From positions 102,363,439 to 102,427,438 of the forward strand of contig NC_084850.1 of the NCBI RefSeq assembly GCF_033115175.1: a DNA stretch of 64,000 nt, in the 5' to 3' direction. The stretch is from Lepus europaeus. Lineage: Eukaryota > Chordata > Mammalia > Lagomorpha > Leporidae. Below the pieces are notes generated by a model. The model ran no database searches. It was not told the DNA's origin and saw nothing but the letters and a program-made list of their open reading frames with translations. This document shows positions 11,680-24,599 of this stretch, one piece after another. The first letter of the stretch is position 1; each line of letters opens with the position of its first letter. The position numbers were made by a program, and so were the translations under genes.

Positions 11680-11755
11680 AAAATTTTTACACCAAAAGGA
11701 ATTTCTCTTTTAATTTCATTTTCCATGAACGTTTAGAAGCCTTGTAAATGCAGAT
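11680..11755 (+). mobile_element. Palindromic MITE, right arm only
   Basis: tttttacaccaaaaggaat then ttcattttccatgaacgttt, matching the right arm of the MITE at 33428. RGN intron. Confidence 0.55.
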
Positions 11756-13294
<1,539 letters not shown>

Positions 13295-13361
13295 TCAGCC
13301 ACATGGCATTTATGCACGGTACCACCTTTTCTCACCAGGGAACCTTTCCAGTGTTTTTTTT

Positions 13362-14008
13362 TTTTTTTTAAGATTCACTTATTTGAAGGGCAGAGTGACA
13401 CACAGAGAGGGAGATACAGAGAGCAATCTTTTTTTTTTTTTTTGACAGGCAGAGTGGAGAGAGACAGAGAGAAAGGTCTTCCTTTTCCATTGGCTCACCC
13501 CCTCAATGGCTGCTGCGGCTGGCGCACCGCGCTGATCCAAAGCCAGGAGCCAGGTGCTTCTCCTGGTCTCCCATGTGGGTGCAGGGCCCAAGAACTTGGG
13601 CCATCCTGCACTGCAGTCCCAGGCCACAGCAGAGAGCTGGCCTGGAAGAGGGGCAACCGGGACAGAATCCGGTGCCCCGACCGGGACTCGAACCCGGTGT
13701 GCCGGCACCGCAGGTGGAGGATTAGCCTACTGAGCCACAGCACCGGCCCAGAGAGCAATCTTCCATCTGCTAGTTCATTTCCCAAATGGCCACAACAGCC
13801 AGGGCGGGACCAGGCTGAAGTCAGGAGCCTGGCTCTCCCAAATGGGTGGCAGAGGACCAAGTATTTGGACCACCTTCCGCTGTTTTTCCAGGCGCATTAG
13901 CCAGGAGCTGGATTGGAAGTGGAGCAGTCGAGACTCAAACCATAGCTCTGACATGAGATGCCAGTGTCACAGGTACAGCTTAACTCTTTGTGCCACAACA
14001 CTGACCCC
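13362..14008 (-). mobile_element. Old CSINE, minus, split
   Basis: Pieces 13362-13427 and 13749-14008, split by the young SINE below. Confidence 0.88.
13428..13748 (-). mobile_element. CSINE, minus, young, nested
   Basis: T-run gacaggcagagtgg to cacagcaccggcc. Duplication agagagcaatctt at 13416 and 13749. Confidence 0.94.
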
Positions 14009-14075
14009 CCCCCGTCTGGTGTTTAAATCAAGGAAATTATTACATAATCCTAATCTGGGTACTATATGGTTTTTT

Positions 14076-14381
14076 TAAAAAAATATTTATTTGAGAGGCA
14101 GAGGAGGGAGGGGGAGGAAGACACAGAAGTTTCATCTACTTGTTTATTTATCAAATGCCAGCAATGGTCAGGACCAGGCAGGCCCGAAGCTGGGAACTCA
14201 ATCCAAATCTCCCATGTGGGTGGTAGGGACTCAAGTACTTGAACCATCACCTGCTGCCCTTCAGGGTACATATTAGCAGGAAGCTGGAGTCGGGAACTGG
14301 AGCCAGGACTTGACCCCAGGCACTATGAGATGTGGGCGTCTTAACTGACATCTTAACTACTAGGACAAATACCTGCCCCTC
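14076..14381 (-). mobile_element. Old CSINE, minus
   Basis: aaatatttatttgagaggca to actaggacaaatacctgccc; followed by (TA)n at 14391-14412. Confidence 0.82.
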
Positions 14382-14412
14382 CCCCGTATGTATATATATA
14401 TATATATATATT

Positions 14413-15454
14413 TAATTACAACTATGCGGAGAGGCTCTTTACCAGAAAAGGAGTAAACACGCACCAACATCATTTTCTCCTGTGGAGCACAACTCTATAA
14501 CCTGGATCAAATGTGTGGCAGGGCTATTTGGGAATGCTGCAGAGTAATTATCAGCAGGAAGTTCAGGGAAGAACAGCAGGATTTGTAGCGCCACCTAGTG
14601 GCGGTGAGTTCTTTATTCTCTTCTGCAGTATCCCCTGGCCAGCTCAATACAGCCTGACATCTGGAAGCGAGTGCTTGTAGTGCAGACAGACAACCAGAGA
14701 GCCAAGAGAAACTATAGATCTGGCTCAAGGAGCAGGAAAGAACACTCCTGACGCCCACGGAGAACGGAAGGAATCCCTGAGTTATTTTCCGCTGCTTTTT
14801 CTTCCTTCTCTCCCGTGCCAGTCCCCAGATAGTTCTGAAGCAGGGGGAGCCATGGCAGAGAGAGCGCCAGCAACAGGAGACTACAATGAATGAAAACTCC
14901 AAGGGCAGGGACATTCCTCTCCCTTCCAGGAAACTGCAACTCCAAAAGGGCGGAGCCAAACACTATTGCTTTTCTATTCTCTTTCCTCCCATCCTCCTGC
15001 TGCCTGGCCGCAATGCAGCACAATCACAGACATAGGTGATTTCTGGCTGGAGGAACAAAAAGGAGAGTCCCAGGAAGCTGGAAGAGAAACTATTGAGAGA
15101 CAGCAAAGAAACAGCTGCTCAGGGACACAAGCCCTTAGACAGCTGTTTGGGATCAATGAGGCTCATCCTCAACTTGTACAGGCATGGAGGGCGTTCTAAT
15201 GAGCACAGCAAAGATTTTGAGAGTGGCGCTAATGGATCGACCTCCTTCCAGGTCCCAGATTGACCCCTGTGGGGCACACATGAGGGACAGATCTTAATAG
15301 AATCTAATGGAGACACACTGGAACTTGGGGCTTGGACTTAAACACATGCAGCCTTGACTGCATAAGGACATTTCAGTCAGTGGCAGTGGCCCCAGAAGAT
15401 GACATGACCTGGTGACACCCCTGCCATCTCAGCGTGGGTAGGACTGCTCTGTGA
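14413..15454. other. RGN intron, non-repetitive stretch holding the CTCF-type motif
   Basis: No repeat recognised apart from scattered AT tracts. Contains the CTCF-type motif at 14586. Confidence 0.5.
14586..14604 (-). promoter_or_regulatory. CTCF-type motif in the RGN large intron
   Basis: TAGCGCCACCTAGTGGCGG; its reverse complement contains CCACTAGGTGGCGCT, again a full match to CCASYAGRKGGCRSY plus the extended GCGCTA end. It lies in non-SINE sequence 1.3 kb from the third coding exon and is convergent with the motif at 8975. Confidence 0.7.
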
Positions 15455-15752
15455 TGGAGCAGGTAGTTAGTCTAGCAGTTGAGGTGCCAGTTAAGATGGC
15501 CACATCTCACATCAGAGAACCTGGGTTTGATACCCAGCTCTGGCTCCAGCTTTTTGCCAGTGCGGGCCCTGACAGGCAGTGGTCATAGCTCGAGTAACTG
15601 GGTTCCTGCCCACGCATCTGAGAGACCTGGATGCAGTGCCAGATTGTGTCTCCAGTTTAGCCTGGTGATGTCTGTTGTGGGCATTCGGAGAGTGGACCAG
15701 CAGACGGGAGCTCACTTTCTCTCTGACTTTCATATAAATAAATAAGTAGCGA
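15455..15752 (+). mobile_element. Old CSINE, plus
   Basis: agcaggtagttagtctagca to catataaataaataag. Confidence 0.85.
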
Positions 15753-17240
15753 AAAAAGAATATTTGCACAATGACAAAATCGGCTAACAAAGCATTTCTT
15801 AGAATGTATCCCCATTGTTAAGTTTTACATGACTGTACATTGCTTGCTAAGACAACCAAGGGGTTTAAGTAAGACTCAAGGGCTCATGACAGTTAAAATG
15901 GCTAGGATAAAGCCCCAAATTACTTAGTAACACAAAGAAACATGGAAATCTCAGCTTGCGTAGGAAAAGATCATCAACAAATGCCAAAATGAGATGCCAT
16001 AGATACTGGAATTATTTGACAAAGACTAAAACAGCTCTTATAAAAAATTCAAACAAGCAATTATAACCATCTTGAAACAAAACTCCAAACAGAAAGTGTC
16101 AGCAAAGAGCTGAATTATACAAAGAATAACCAAATGAGCATTTTGGAACTGAAAACTAAAATTACTGAATGAAAACAATTCACTGGAAGGGCTTGGTAGA
16201 GATGACAGAGGAAAAGAGTCAGTGTACCCAGTGACACAGTCATAGAAATGTGCAATCTGAAGAACAGAGAAAAACTGGACAAAAAGGAACAAAGCCCAAG
16301 GGATCCATGGGACAAAAAAGGGCTAATGTGTTATAGGGTTCCCAGCAAAGAAGAACAAGTGCAGGGCTCCCCCAAAATATTTGAAGGTTTCATGACTGAA
16401 AACTCCCCACATTTGGTGAAAAGCATAAAATGATACATTTAGGAAGATGAGAAAATTAAAAAAAAACAGGATAGAGCCAAAGCATCCCCCATCCAGACAC
16501 ATGATAATCAAATTGCTGGAAACTAAAATCAAATAAAAATCCGGGGCTGGTGCTGTGGCGTAATGGGTTGAGCCACCATCTGCAGCTCTGGCATCCCATA
16601 TGGTTGCAGGTTTGAATCCCAGCTGCTCTACTTCCAATCCAGCTCTCTGCTATGGCCTGGGAAAGCAGTAGAAGATGGCCCAAGGCCTTGGGCCCCTGCA
16701 CCCGCGTGGGAGACCTGGAGGAATCTCCTGGCTCCTGGCTTCAGATTGGCCCAGCTCCAGCTGTTGTGGCCATTTGGGGAGTGGGCCAGTAGTTAGACGA
16801 TCTCTCTCTCTCTATATATATATATATATGTACACACACACACACACACATATATATACATATATATGTGTGTGTGTATAACTCTGCCTTTCAAATAAAT
16901 AAATAAATCTTTAAATTTAAAAAAAAAAAATCCTTGAAAGCCACGGGAGAAAAATGACACATTACATACAAGGAAAGAAGGATATACAAAGCACAAATTG
17001 TCCGAACTGAAAGGAGAAATAGACAAATACAGAAGTATAGGAAGATACTATCAACATCCCTATCTCAGTAGATCCAAGTGGATAGGAAATCAGCACAGAT
17101 AAAGAGCTGAGCACCAGCACTGAACTGGCTCTAATTGCTACTTACAGACAGAACCACAGCAGAATACACATTTTCTCAAGTGCGTGTGGAGTATTTGTCA
17201 CTGAAATCATTACTCAGCGTTCACTCAGGGAGACTTGAGA
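15753..17240 (+). mobile_element. HAL1/L1-type fossil, interrupted by SINE
   Basis: Pieces 15753-16542 and 16931-17240. ORF1-like motifs (gagcattttggaactgaaaa; gatgacagaggaaaagagtc) and later L1-like gcagaatacacattttctca. Confidence 0.65.
16543..16930 (+). mobile_element. CSINE, plus, with (TA)n(CA)n microsatellite
   Basis: ggggctggtgctgtggcgta to caaataaataaataaatctt; dinucleotide array 16813-16880. Confidence 0.92.
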
Positions 17241-17420
17241 GTGATCTCAGGAGATAGAGCAGAATTTGAGTCTAATGAAGAAACTGGAAAGCTCATCTGC
17301 TTTAGCATAGTCCACTGGAAAGAGCAGTGAGTTAGAAGAGGAAAATGGACTAAAAATGGAAAGCCTCAATAAGAAAAGACAGGGTGGATCCTGGGGAAGC
17401 TACTAGACAAGAGTGGAGTA

Positions 17421-18116
17421 ATGCCTAAATCAAAGGAATTTTTTAAAAGATTTGTTTATTTATTTGAGAGGCAGAGACACAGTGAGAGAGAGGTCTTCCA
17501 TCCGCTGGTTCACTCCCCAGATGGCTGCAATGGCGGGAGCTACACCAATCCGAAGCCAGGAGCCAGGAGCCTCTTCCAGGTCTCCTATGTGGGTACAGGG
17601 GCCCAAGGACGTGGGCCATCTTCTCCTGCTTTCCCAGCCCAGAGCAGGGAGCTGGATCAGAGGTGGAGCAGCCAGGCCTTGAACCAGCATTCATATGGGT
17701 CTGGCTTAACCTACTATAGGGCCAGCTTAACCTACTATGACACAGCGCCGGCCTCTAATCACAGGAGTTTATCCAAGCTCATCTGGCAGTGACCGTGACA
17801 GTGAAGATGACAAAAAGTTAAAGAAGTTGCTTCAGAGAAACCCATGAAGAAGCAAAAGACTGGGGAAGCTTGCAGAGCTCTGTCCTCTTGCCAACAAAGC
17901 AGTAGCAGCCAGGATAACTTGCTTCAGATTGGGAAAACGAGGAAGGCCAGTGTCCAGGATTTTAAAGGGACAGTACTAACTGATACTGGGGAACATTGAA
18001 TGGATTTATAACATGAAACAAAAACAGGAAGCCAAGGCACTTCTGTTGATCTGGAACAATGGAGCCAGCTGAAGCAACAGATACCTGACACTGACGGTGC
18101 AGTAAGAAAACTCTAA
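17421..18116 (+). pseudogene. SUB1 (PC4) processed pseudogene, coding remnant, SINE-interrupted
   Basis: An intronless copy of SUB1, the single-strand-DNA-binding transcription coactivator PC4. It starts ATGCCTAAATCAAAGGAA (MPKSKE), is interrupted by a minus-strand CSINE at about 17440-17753, and resumes with SSGS-, KKLK- and QKTG-type codons. It ends GTAAGAAAACTCTAA (VRKL stop at 18114-18116). The Trp codon of the EYWMD tract now reads TGA (17997-17999), and several other codons are damaged. Recognisable SUB1 3' UTR follows (tactgttctagttgtttta; aatgtgcattattaaaaat near 19270). It lies antisense inside the 10.4-kb RGN intron and cannot make the normal protein. Confidence 0.92.
17440..17753 (-). 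mobile_element. CSINE, minus, inside SUB1 pseudogene
   Basis: aaaagatttgtttatttatt to gacacagcgccggcc; flanked by ggaattt/ggagttt. Confidence 0.9.
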
Positions 18117-18255
18117 AATCGGAACCATATAAGGCTGTACTGTTCTAGTTGTTTTAACTTGTCTCATCACACTGACTTTTATTTTTCTATTTTATAAATG
18201 TTGTTTTCCAAGCTATTTTATATTTGGATTATAATTTGTAAGATGAATACTTTTT

Positions 18256-18611
18256 ATTTTATTTTATTTTTATTTTTTTGACAGGCAGAGTGGACAGTGA
18301 GAAAGGGAGACAAAGAGAAAGGTCTTCCTTTTTGCCGTTGGTTCACCCTCCAATGGCCGCCGCGGTAGGCGCGCTGTGGCCGGCGCACTGCGCTGTTCCG
18401 ATGGCAGGAGCCAGGTGCTTATCCTGGTCTCCCATGGGGTGCAGGGCCCAAGGACATGGGCCATCCTCCACTGCACTCCCTGGCCACAGCAGAGAGCTGG
18501 CCTGGAAGAGGGGCAACCAGGACAGGATCGGTGCCCCGACCGGGACTAGAACCTGGTGTGCCAGTGCCGCAAGGTGGAGGATTAGCCTGTTAAGCCACGG
18601 CGCCGGCTAAA
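18256..18611 (-). mobile_element. CSINE, minus, young; first of three at one site
   Basis: attttattttatttttattt tail then gacaggcagagtgg to cacggcgccggct. Site atgaatacttttt at 18243 and 18612. Confidence 0.93.
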
Positions 18612-18624
18612 ATGAATACTTTTT

Positions 18625-18882
18625 AAAAACTTATTTATTTAAGAGAGACAGTGAGCACAAACTCTCATCCACTGGTTCACTCCCCAAATGCCCACACTAA
18701 GCGGGGTTGGGTCACGCTGAAACCAGGAGACAAAACCTGAGCCATCACTGCTGCCTCCCAGGGTCTGCATTAGCAGGAAGCTGGAGACAGGAACCAGAGC
18801 CTGTTAGGAAACCCAGGTACTCTGACATGGGTTGTGACGACCCCAACTGCTATCTTAACCCCTATGCCAAACACCTGTCCTC
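18625..18882 (-). mobile_element. Old CSINE, minus; second of three at one site
   Basis: cttatttatttaagagagac to atgccaaacacctgtcc; flanked by atgaatacttttt and atgagtactttt. Confidence 0.85.
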
Positions 18883-18898
18883 ATGAGTACTTTTTTTT

Positions 18899-18955
18899 AA
18901 AGATTTATTTATTTATTTATTTGAAATAGTTATACAGAGAGAGAAGGAGAGGCAG

Positions 18956-18998
<43 letters not shown>

Positions 18999-19254
18999 CT
19001 TCCATCTGCTGGTCACTCCCCAATTGGCCGCAATGACTGGAGCTGCGCCAATCCGAAGCTAGGAGCCAGGAGCTTCTTCCAGGTCTCCCACAAGGGTGCA
19101 GGGGCCCAAGGACTTAGGCCATCTTCTACTGCTTTCCCAGGCCATAGCAGAGAGCTGGATTGGAAGTGGAGCAGCCAGGACTCGAACCAGCACCCATATG
19201 GGATGCCAGTGCCACAGGCGGAAGATTAACCTACTGCACCATGGCGCTGGCCCC
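18899..19254 (-). mobile_element. CSINE, minus, with (AG)n; third of three at one site
   Basis: aagatttatttatttattta to catggcgctggcccc; (AG)n at 18960-18996; followed by atgaatactttt at 19255. Confidence 0.92.
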
Positions 19255-19293
19255 ATGAATACTTTTAAAATGTGCATTATTAAAAATGTTTTG

Positions 19294-19612
19294 GGGGCCC
19301 AGCACTGTGGCCTAGAGGGTAAAGCTGCCACCTGCAGTGCTGGCATTCACATGGGCGCTGTTTTGAATCCCGGCTGCTCCACTTTCCATCCAGGTCCCTA
19401 CTAATGCACCTGGGAAAGTATCTAAGGATGGCCCAAGTGCTTGGGCCCCTGCAGCCACGTGGGAGAACCTGAAGAAGCTCCTGGCTCCTGGCTTCGGATA
19501 AGCCTAGCTCCAGCTGTTGCAGCCATTTCAGGAGTGAACCAGCAGATGGAAGACCTCTCTCTCTCTCTCTCTCTCTGTAACTCTGCATTTCAAATAAATA
19601 AATAAATACTTT
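19294..19612 (+). mobile_element. CSINE, plus
   Basis: gggggcccagcactgtggcc to tcaaataaataaataaatac. Confidence 0.9.
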
Positions 19613-19675
19613 TTTTTTTTAAAAAAGACATTTGGAGTGAAGGACCACCACCTGATGTAAAATAAAATCATGTGA

Positions 19676-20010
19676 GGCCAGCGCTGTGGCACAGCGGGTT
19701 AACCCCCTGGCCTGAAGCTCCAGCATCCTATATAGGTGCCAGTTCTAGTCCCGGCTGCCCCTCTTCTGGCCTGGCTCTCTGCTATGGCCTAAGAAAGCAG
19801 TGGAAGATGACCCAAGTCCTTGGGCCCCTGAAGCCACATGGGAGACCCGGAAGAAGCTTCTGGCTCCTGGTTTCAGATCGGCACAGCTCCAGTTGTTGCA
19901 GCCAATTGGGGAGTGAATTGTCAGATGGAAGATCTCTCTCTCTCTCTCTCTCTCTCTGCCTCTCCTCTCTCTGTGTAACTCTGACTTTCAAATAAATAAA
20001 TAAATCTTTT
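19676..20010 (+). mobile_element. CSINE, plus
   Basis: gaggccagcgctgtggcaca to caaataaataaataaatctt. Confidence 0.92.
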
Positions 20011-20239
20011 AAAAATTCTTTAGAAAAATAAATAAATAAAATAAAATCACGTAATTATAATCTTAAAAAAAAAGACATGGTAACTCCTCCCTCCTTGGCG
20101 CTAAGGACGTCCACTTGCTAGTGCCCTGCGGTAGCGCAGTTCGGTTTGTTTCATGGATATTCTTCCACGCCCTCTGCCTCACAGAGACAGATGCTCTGAA
20201 TGTGAATGTGAATCCCCTGCTGCTTAAAAAGGGCTCTTT

Positions 20240-20583
20240 TGGCTGGCGCCACGGCTCACTAGGCTAATCCTCCACCTAGCGGCGCCGGCACACAGGGTTC
20301 TAGTCCCAGTCGGGGTGCTGGACTCTGTCCCGGTTGCCCCTCTTCCGGGCCAGCTCTCTGCTGTGGCCAGGGAGTGCAGTGGAGGATGGCCCAAGTGCTT
20401 GGGCCCTGCACCCGCATGGGAGACCAGGAGAAGCACCTGGCTCCTGCCTTCAGATCAGCACGGTGCGCTGGCCACAGTGCGCCGGCTGCGGCGGCCATTG
20501 GAGGGTGAACCACCGGCAAAAGGAGGACCTTTCTCTCTGTCTCTCTCTCTCACTGTCCACTCTGCCTGTCAAAAAATAAAAAA
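20240..20583 (+). mobile_element. CSINE, plus, young subfamily
   Basis: ggctggcgccacggctcact to ctctgcctgtcaaaaaataa; aaagggctcttt on both sides. Confidence 0.93.
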
Positions 20584-20599
20584 GAAAGGGCTCTTTCTT

Positions 20600-20702
20600 T
20601 TTTCTTTTTTTTAAATTAATTAATTAATTTATTTTTTGACAGGCAGAGTGGATAGTGAGAGAGAGAGACAGAGAGAAAGGTCTTCCTTTGCCATTGGTTC
20701 AC
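20600..20702 (-). mobile_element. CSINE, minus, 5'-truncated, adjacent to an opposite copy
   Basis: T/AATT-rich tail then gacaggcagagtgg to gccattggttcac only; followed by a third gaaagggctctttc. Confidence 0.85.
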
Positions 20703-20870
20703 GAAAGGGCTCTTTCTGAGTGAGCTAGTAGCACCATAACAGGTCAGGCCTTGGGTACCATCACTTTGAGACTCCATTCTAGGTCACCAGGGGGCCTCAT
20801 GCTTTTCTGGACCTGAGACACTTCTGAGCCCCTGCAGGGAACTATGATCTGTCTTTAGAAGAAGGTTCTT

Positions 20871-21118
20871 GGGTCATTGCTGTGGCATAGCAGGTAAAGC
20901 CACAGTCTACAGCGCCAGCATCCCATATGGGCACTGGTTCAAGTCCTGGCTGCTCCACATCCGATCCAGCTCCCTGCTAATGCATCTGGGAAAACAGGAA
21001 GATGGTTCAAGTGCTTGGGCCCCTGTACCCACATGGGAGACCCAGAAGAAGCTCCTGGTTCCTGGCTTCAGCCTGGCCCAGCCACTTTCAAAACAAACAA
21101 ATCTTAAAAGAAGAAGAA
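20871..21118 (+). mobile_element. CSINE, plus, internally deleted
   Basis: gggtcattgctgtggcatag to cctggcccagccactttc. The late body (gaaccagcagatgg block) is missing. Confidence 0.85.
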
Positions 21119-21729
21119 GGTTCTTGGGCATTTCTGGTGGATAGACAACAACTAATAGGTACACCCACAATGACACCTGCAATTTTAAAGGGTCTCCTGA
21201 CAGTGTAGAGACTGCAAGATGACATCTTTATATTTGTCTCACAAAGCGCCACAGAATTATAAAACTTCCAACCACCAAGAGAGAAAAAATTAATTACATC
21301 AGGAGGAAAATATCCAGATTTTTTTTTATGCTGCAGACATTGCTGGCAGAAGGAACTCCAATGCATTCTCATCTTTAATCCTACAACCTGTCCTGAAGGA
21401 TATTGGTGGTTATGGAAACTCCAGGAAGATGGGAAACAATCTACAGCCAGCTGTTCAGATCTCTCCTGCCTCCAAGTGGGTAGTCACTGGAGCCAGTACA
21501 ACCAACAATGTGAGGGGCCAGTGTGGGGACAAGGAAACAGCAAGGGTAGTGAATCCTCTTTGCTCAACTCAGGGGGTTGTTGTGATGGGAGGGAAATGTG
21601 AAATACATGATGGATTTAAAACTATGATCGAAATCCTTTTAAATCTGTATGTAACAGATTGGTACCCAAGGTCTGACCTGATTGGTTCCAGCAAGAATCA
21701 TCAACAGATGTAAAAGCTAAGGGAGAGAT

Positions 21730-22560
21730 TCTGATGAGGACCAGGGTGTCTGCCAGTCTCCCAGGGTTCATACCTTCCTCCACCCCTGTGTATGTGATGA
21801 CCAATAGCATCTGCCAGAAGTGATGGTGGGTCACATCGAAGATTGTTGGTAATAAGACTGTGGTCCTGCTTGGGCTCTTTTGCTAGCTGTCACCACTGGC
21901 TCTAGGGAAGCCATGGCCTAAGCAGCCCTATGGAGAGGCCTACTAGGGAGCTAAAGCCTCCTGCCGACCCCTGCGTGAGTGCACTCAGAAGTGGATGCTC
22001 CAGGGCCCGTCAGAGATCCCAGCCTCGGCTGACAGCTTGAACACACCCCCAGGAGATAGCCCATTCTAGAACCATCTAGCTGAGCTGCGCCCAGGTGTCT
22101 GACCTTCAGAAACTACACGAGATTAATATGTTATTTTTTTTTTGACAGGCAGAGTGGACAGTGAGAGAGAGAGACAGAGAGAAAGGTCTTCCTTTGCCGT
22201 TGGTTCACCCTCCAATGGCCGCCGCAGCCGGTGCACCACGCTGATCTGATGGCAGGAGCCAGGTGCTTCTCCTGGTCTCCCGTGGGGTGCAGGGCCCAAG
22301 CACTTGGGCCATCCTCCACTGCACTCCCTGGCCACAGCAGAGAGCTGGCCTGGAAGAGGGGCAACCGGGACAGGATCGGTGCCCCGACCGGGACTAGAAC
22401 CCGGTGTGCCAGCGCCGCAAGGCGGAGGATTAGCCTATTGAGCCGCGGCGCCGGCCAAGATTAATATGTTATTTTAAGTCACCAAGTTTCAGGGCAGTGT
22501 GCTACATGACAATCGATAATTAGCAAATCCCACACATTGCTTATCAATTGAAATTGTAAA
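21730..22560 (+). mobile_element. MLT1-like LTR split by a SINE
   Basis: Pieces 21730-22130 and 22457-22560. MaLR/MLT1-type features: aagcagccctatggagaggc, cctcctgccgac, ctgaccttcagaaactacac, then a ttttaagtcaccaagtttc end. RGN intron. Confidence 0.65.
22131..22456 (-). mobile_element. CSINE, minus, young subfamily
   Basis: tttttttttgacaggcagag to ccgcggcgccggcc; duplication gattaatatgttatttt on both sides. Confidence 0.95.
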
Positions 22561-23215
22561 GTAGTTACAGTGCGGTAATCTGACAGGCCAGGTCATCAAA
22601 ATTACTGTCACCAATGAGGGGCCGAGGGACATCGTGTGCTTGCAGACAGACATGACGGGGACAGAACCTCCCTTACATGGTATCCGTGCCAAGAATGTGG
22701 AACATCAGCCTGGTCACAAGGCCACACCACAGAGATACGGAATAAAGAACGTGCTATTCACAAAGGGGGTATAGGATGGCACAGTACTCATCGAAAATGT
22801 CAACGTCATAGAAAACAAAGAAGAGCTATGGAAACGCCCCGGGTTAAGAGGTTAAAAACAGCTGTCGAAGTAACATAAGACTGTATACTGGATTGTGTCC
22901 TAGAGGGGAAGAACTGATAGAAAGGGCATTATGTGGCCAATTAGTAGACTGGAGGGAAGCTAGCACATCGAATAAAACAGCTGTATCAATGTTAAACTGC
23001 TTCAAGTTGGTATCTACCGTCATGTATAAATATGTCATTTTTCTTGGAAAATTCATGCTGAAGGATTTTAGGAGTAAAGGCACATGATGTATATGCAACC
23101 TATTATCAAATGATTCAAGGGATGAATACAGTTAGATATATAGAAACAGCAAAATGTTAGAGTGAGTGAAGCAAAATGTTAACACAGGGTGAATCCAGGT
23201 AAATAGTATATAAGT
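22561..23215 (+). other. Ancient interspersed sequence, unclassified
   Basis: Between the MLT1-like LTR and a SINE. The last 150 bp (ttaggagtaaaggcacatga; caaaatgttaacacagggtg) look like an old mammalian repeat 3' end I cannot name. A short frame at 22636-22878 has no recognisable domain. Confidence 0.35.
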
Positions 23216-23219
23216 ACTG

Positions 23220-23568
23220 GGGCCGGCGCTATGGCATAGCAGGTAAAGCCGCCGCCTGCAGGGCTGGCATCCCATATGGGCACCCGGTTTGAGTCCTGGC
23301 TGCTCCACTTCCGATCCAGCTCTCTGCTATGGCCTGGGAAAGCAGTAGAAGATGGCCCAAGTCCTTGGGCCCTTGTACTCGCATGGGAGACCTGGGGGAA
23401 GCTCCTGGCTCCTGGCTTTGGATCGGCGCAGTTCCAGCTGTTGCTGCCATTTGGGGAGTGAACCAGAGGATGGAAGATCTCTCTCTCTGTCTCTCCTTCT
23501 GTCTGTAACTTTACCTCTCAAATAAATAAATAAATAAATAAATAAATAAAAATCTTTAAAAAAATAAA
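23220..23568 (+). mobile_element. CSINE, plus, 86 bp from an RGN exon
   Basis: ggggccggcgctatggcata to (aaat)7 tail. Its 3' end is about 86 bp downstream of the exon donor at 23655. Confidence 0.93.
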
Positions 23569-23640
23569 AGATATGTAAGATTTCACAAAGTTTTTGAAGT
23601 CCCCTCATAACTGCCTCCACAGCTCAGAAAGCAGGCTCTA

Positions 23641-23964
<324 letters not shown>

Positions 23965-23971
23965 TCAAGGG

Positions 23972-24275
23972 AGAGGCGTGGGCATCTGGCACAACAGTTA
24001 AGATGCTGTGAGTGCCTGGGTTCCAGTTCCAGCTCTGCTCCTGATTCCAGCTGTCATCTAAAGCCCACCCTGGGGAGCAGCAGGTGATGGCTCAAGTACC
24101 TGGGTCCCTGCCACCCACGCGGGAGACCCAGATTGAGTCCTGAGCTCCTGGCTTTGGCCCAGCCCAGCTCCTTCCATTGCAAGCACTTGGGCAATGAAGG
24201 AACAGATGGAAGATCGCTCCAGCTGTCTGGCTGTCTGTTTCTAAGCTCTGTTTTTCTGCCTCTCAAATGTAAGGT
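23972..24275 (+). mobile_element. Old CSINE, plus
   Basis: gaggcgtgggcatctggcac to tctgcctctcaaatgtaagg; 134 bp upstream of an RGN exon acceptor. Confidence 0.82.
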
Positions 24276-24439
24276 TTTGTGACATCTCTCTCTGCCTCCA
24301 ATACAGGACTTTTTTTAAAAAAGGGGCCCTATTTTATGTATTTAATTGGAAATTGTTTCTCAAATATTGTCTGGAAGTAAGCATGAATAAAAATAGTAAA
24401 TAGGTAGAAATGTAGATGCAGTATTGGTACAATCACATG

Positions 24440-24592
24440 TTTTCATAAAAACCAAGTACTTCAAAGAGTTTGAGGCAATGGAATTAAAAGATAAGCTTAT
24501 TTTGGTGCAAAAATGTTGAAGGTCCTGCATAGTTTTTTCCATAACACTCACTCTTCATGAATGTTTTGAAGACCTCACATATCACCATATTT
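24440..24592 (+). mobile_element. Palindromic MITE copy
   Basis: ttcaaagagtttgaggcaat, aattaaaagataagctta, ttttggtgcaaaaatg, then ttcatgaatgttttgaagac. Confidence 0.6.
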
Positions 24593-24599
24593 TGTAGTT

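Larger units (their letters stand above)
18117..19675 (+). pseudogene. SUB1 pseudogene 3' UTR, split by four CSINEs
   Basis: SUB1-like 3' UTR pieces at 18117-18255, 19255-19293 and about 19626-19675. They are separated by minus-strand SINEs (18256-18611, 18625-18882, 18899-19254) and a plus-strand SINE (19294-19612). The last piece (tttggagtgaaggaccacc) is less certain. Confidence 0.7.

Noticed and set aside
14507-14959. 150-codon frame in the RGN intron
   Set aside because: No domain recognised, no consistent splice sites and no family match.
16813-16880. Regular short repeats that could suggest an array
   Set aside because: Dinucleotide microsatellites; there is no repeat-spacer structure, and a CRISPR array is not expected in a mammalian genome.
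19590-19610. Many AATAAA strings as polyadenylation signals
   Set aside because: Most lie in the aaataaataaat tails of SINEs, are on the wrong strand, or are far from a stop codon.
22636-22878. 80-codon basic frame (HRKQRRAMETPRVKRL)
   Set aside because: Lies in old repeat-like sequence next to an MLT1-like LTR; no family recognised, too short to support.
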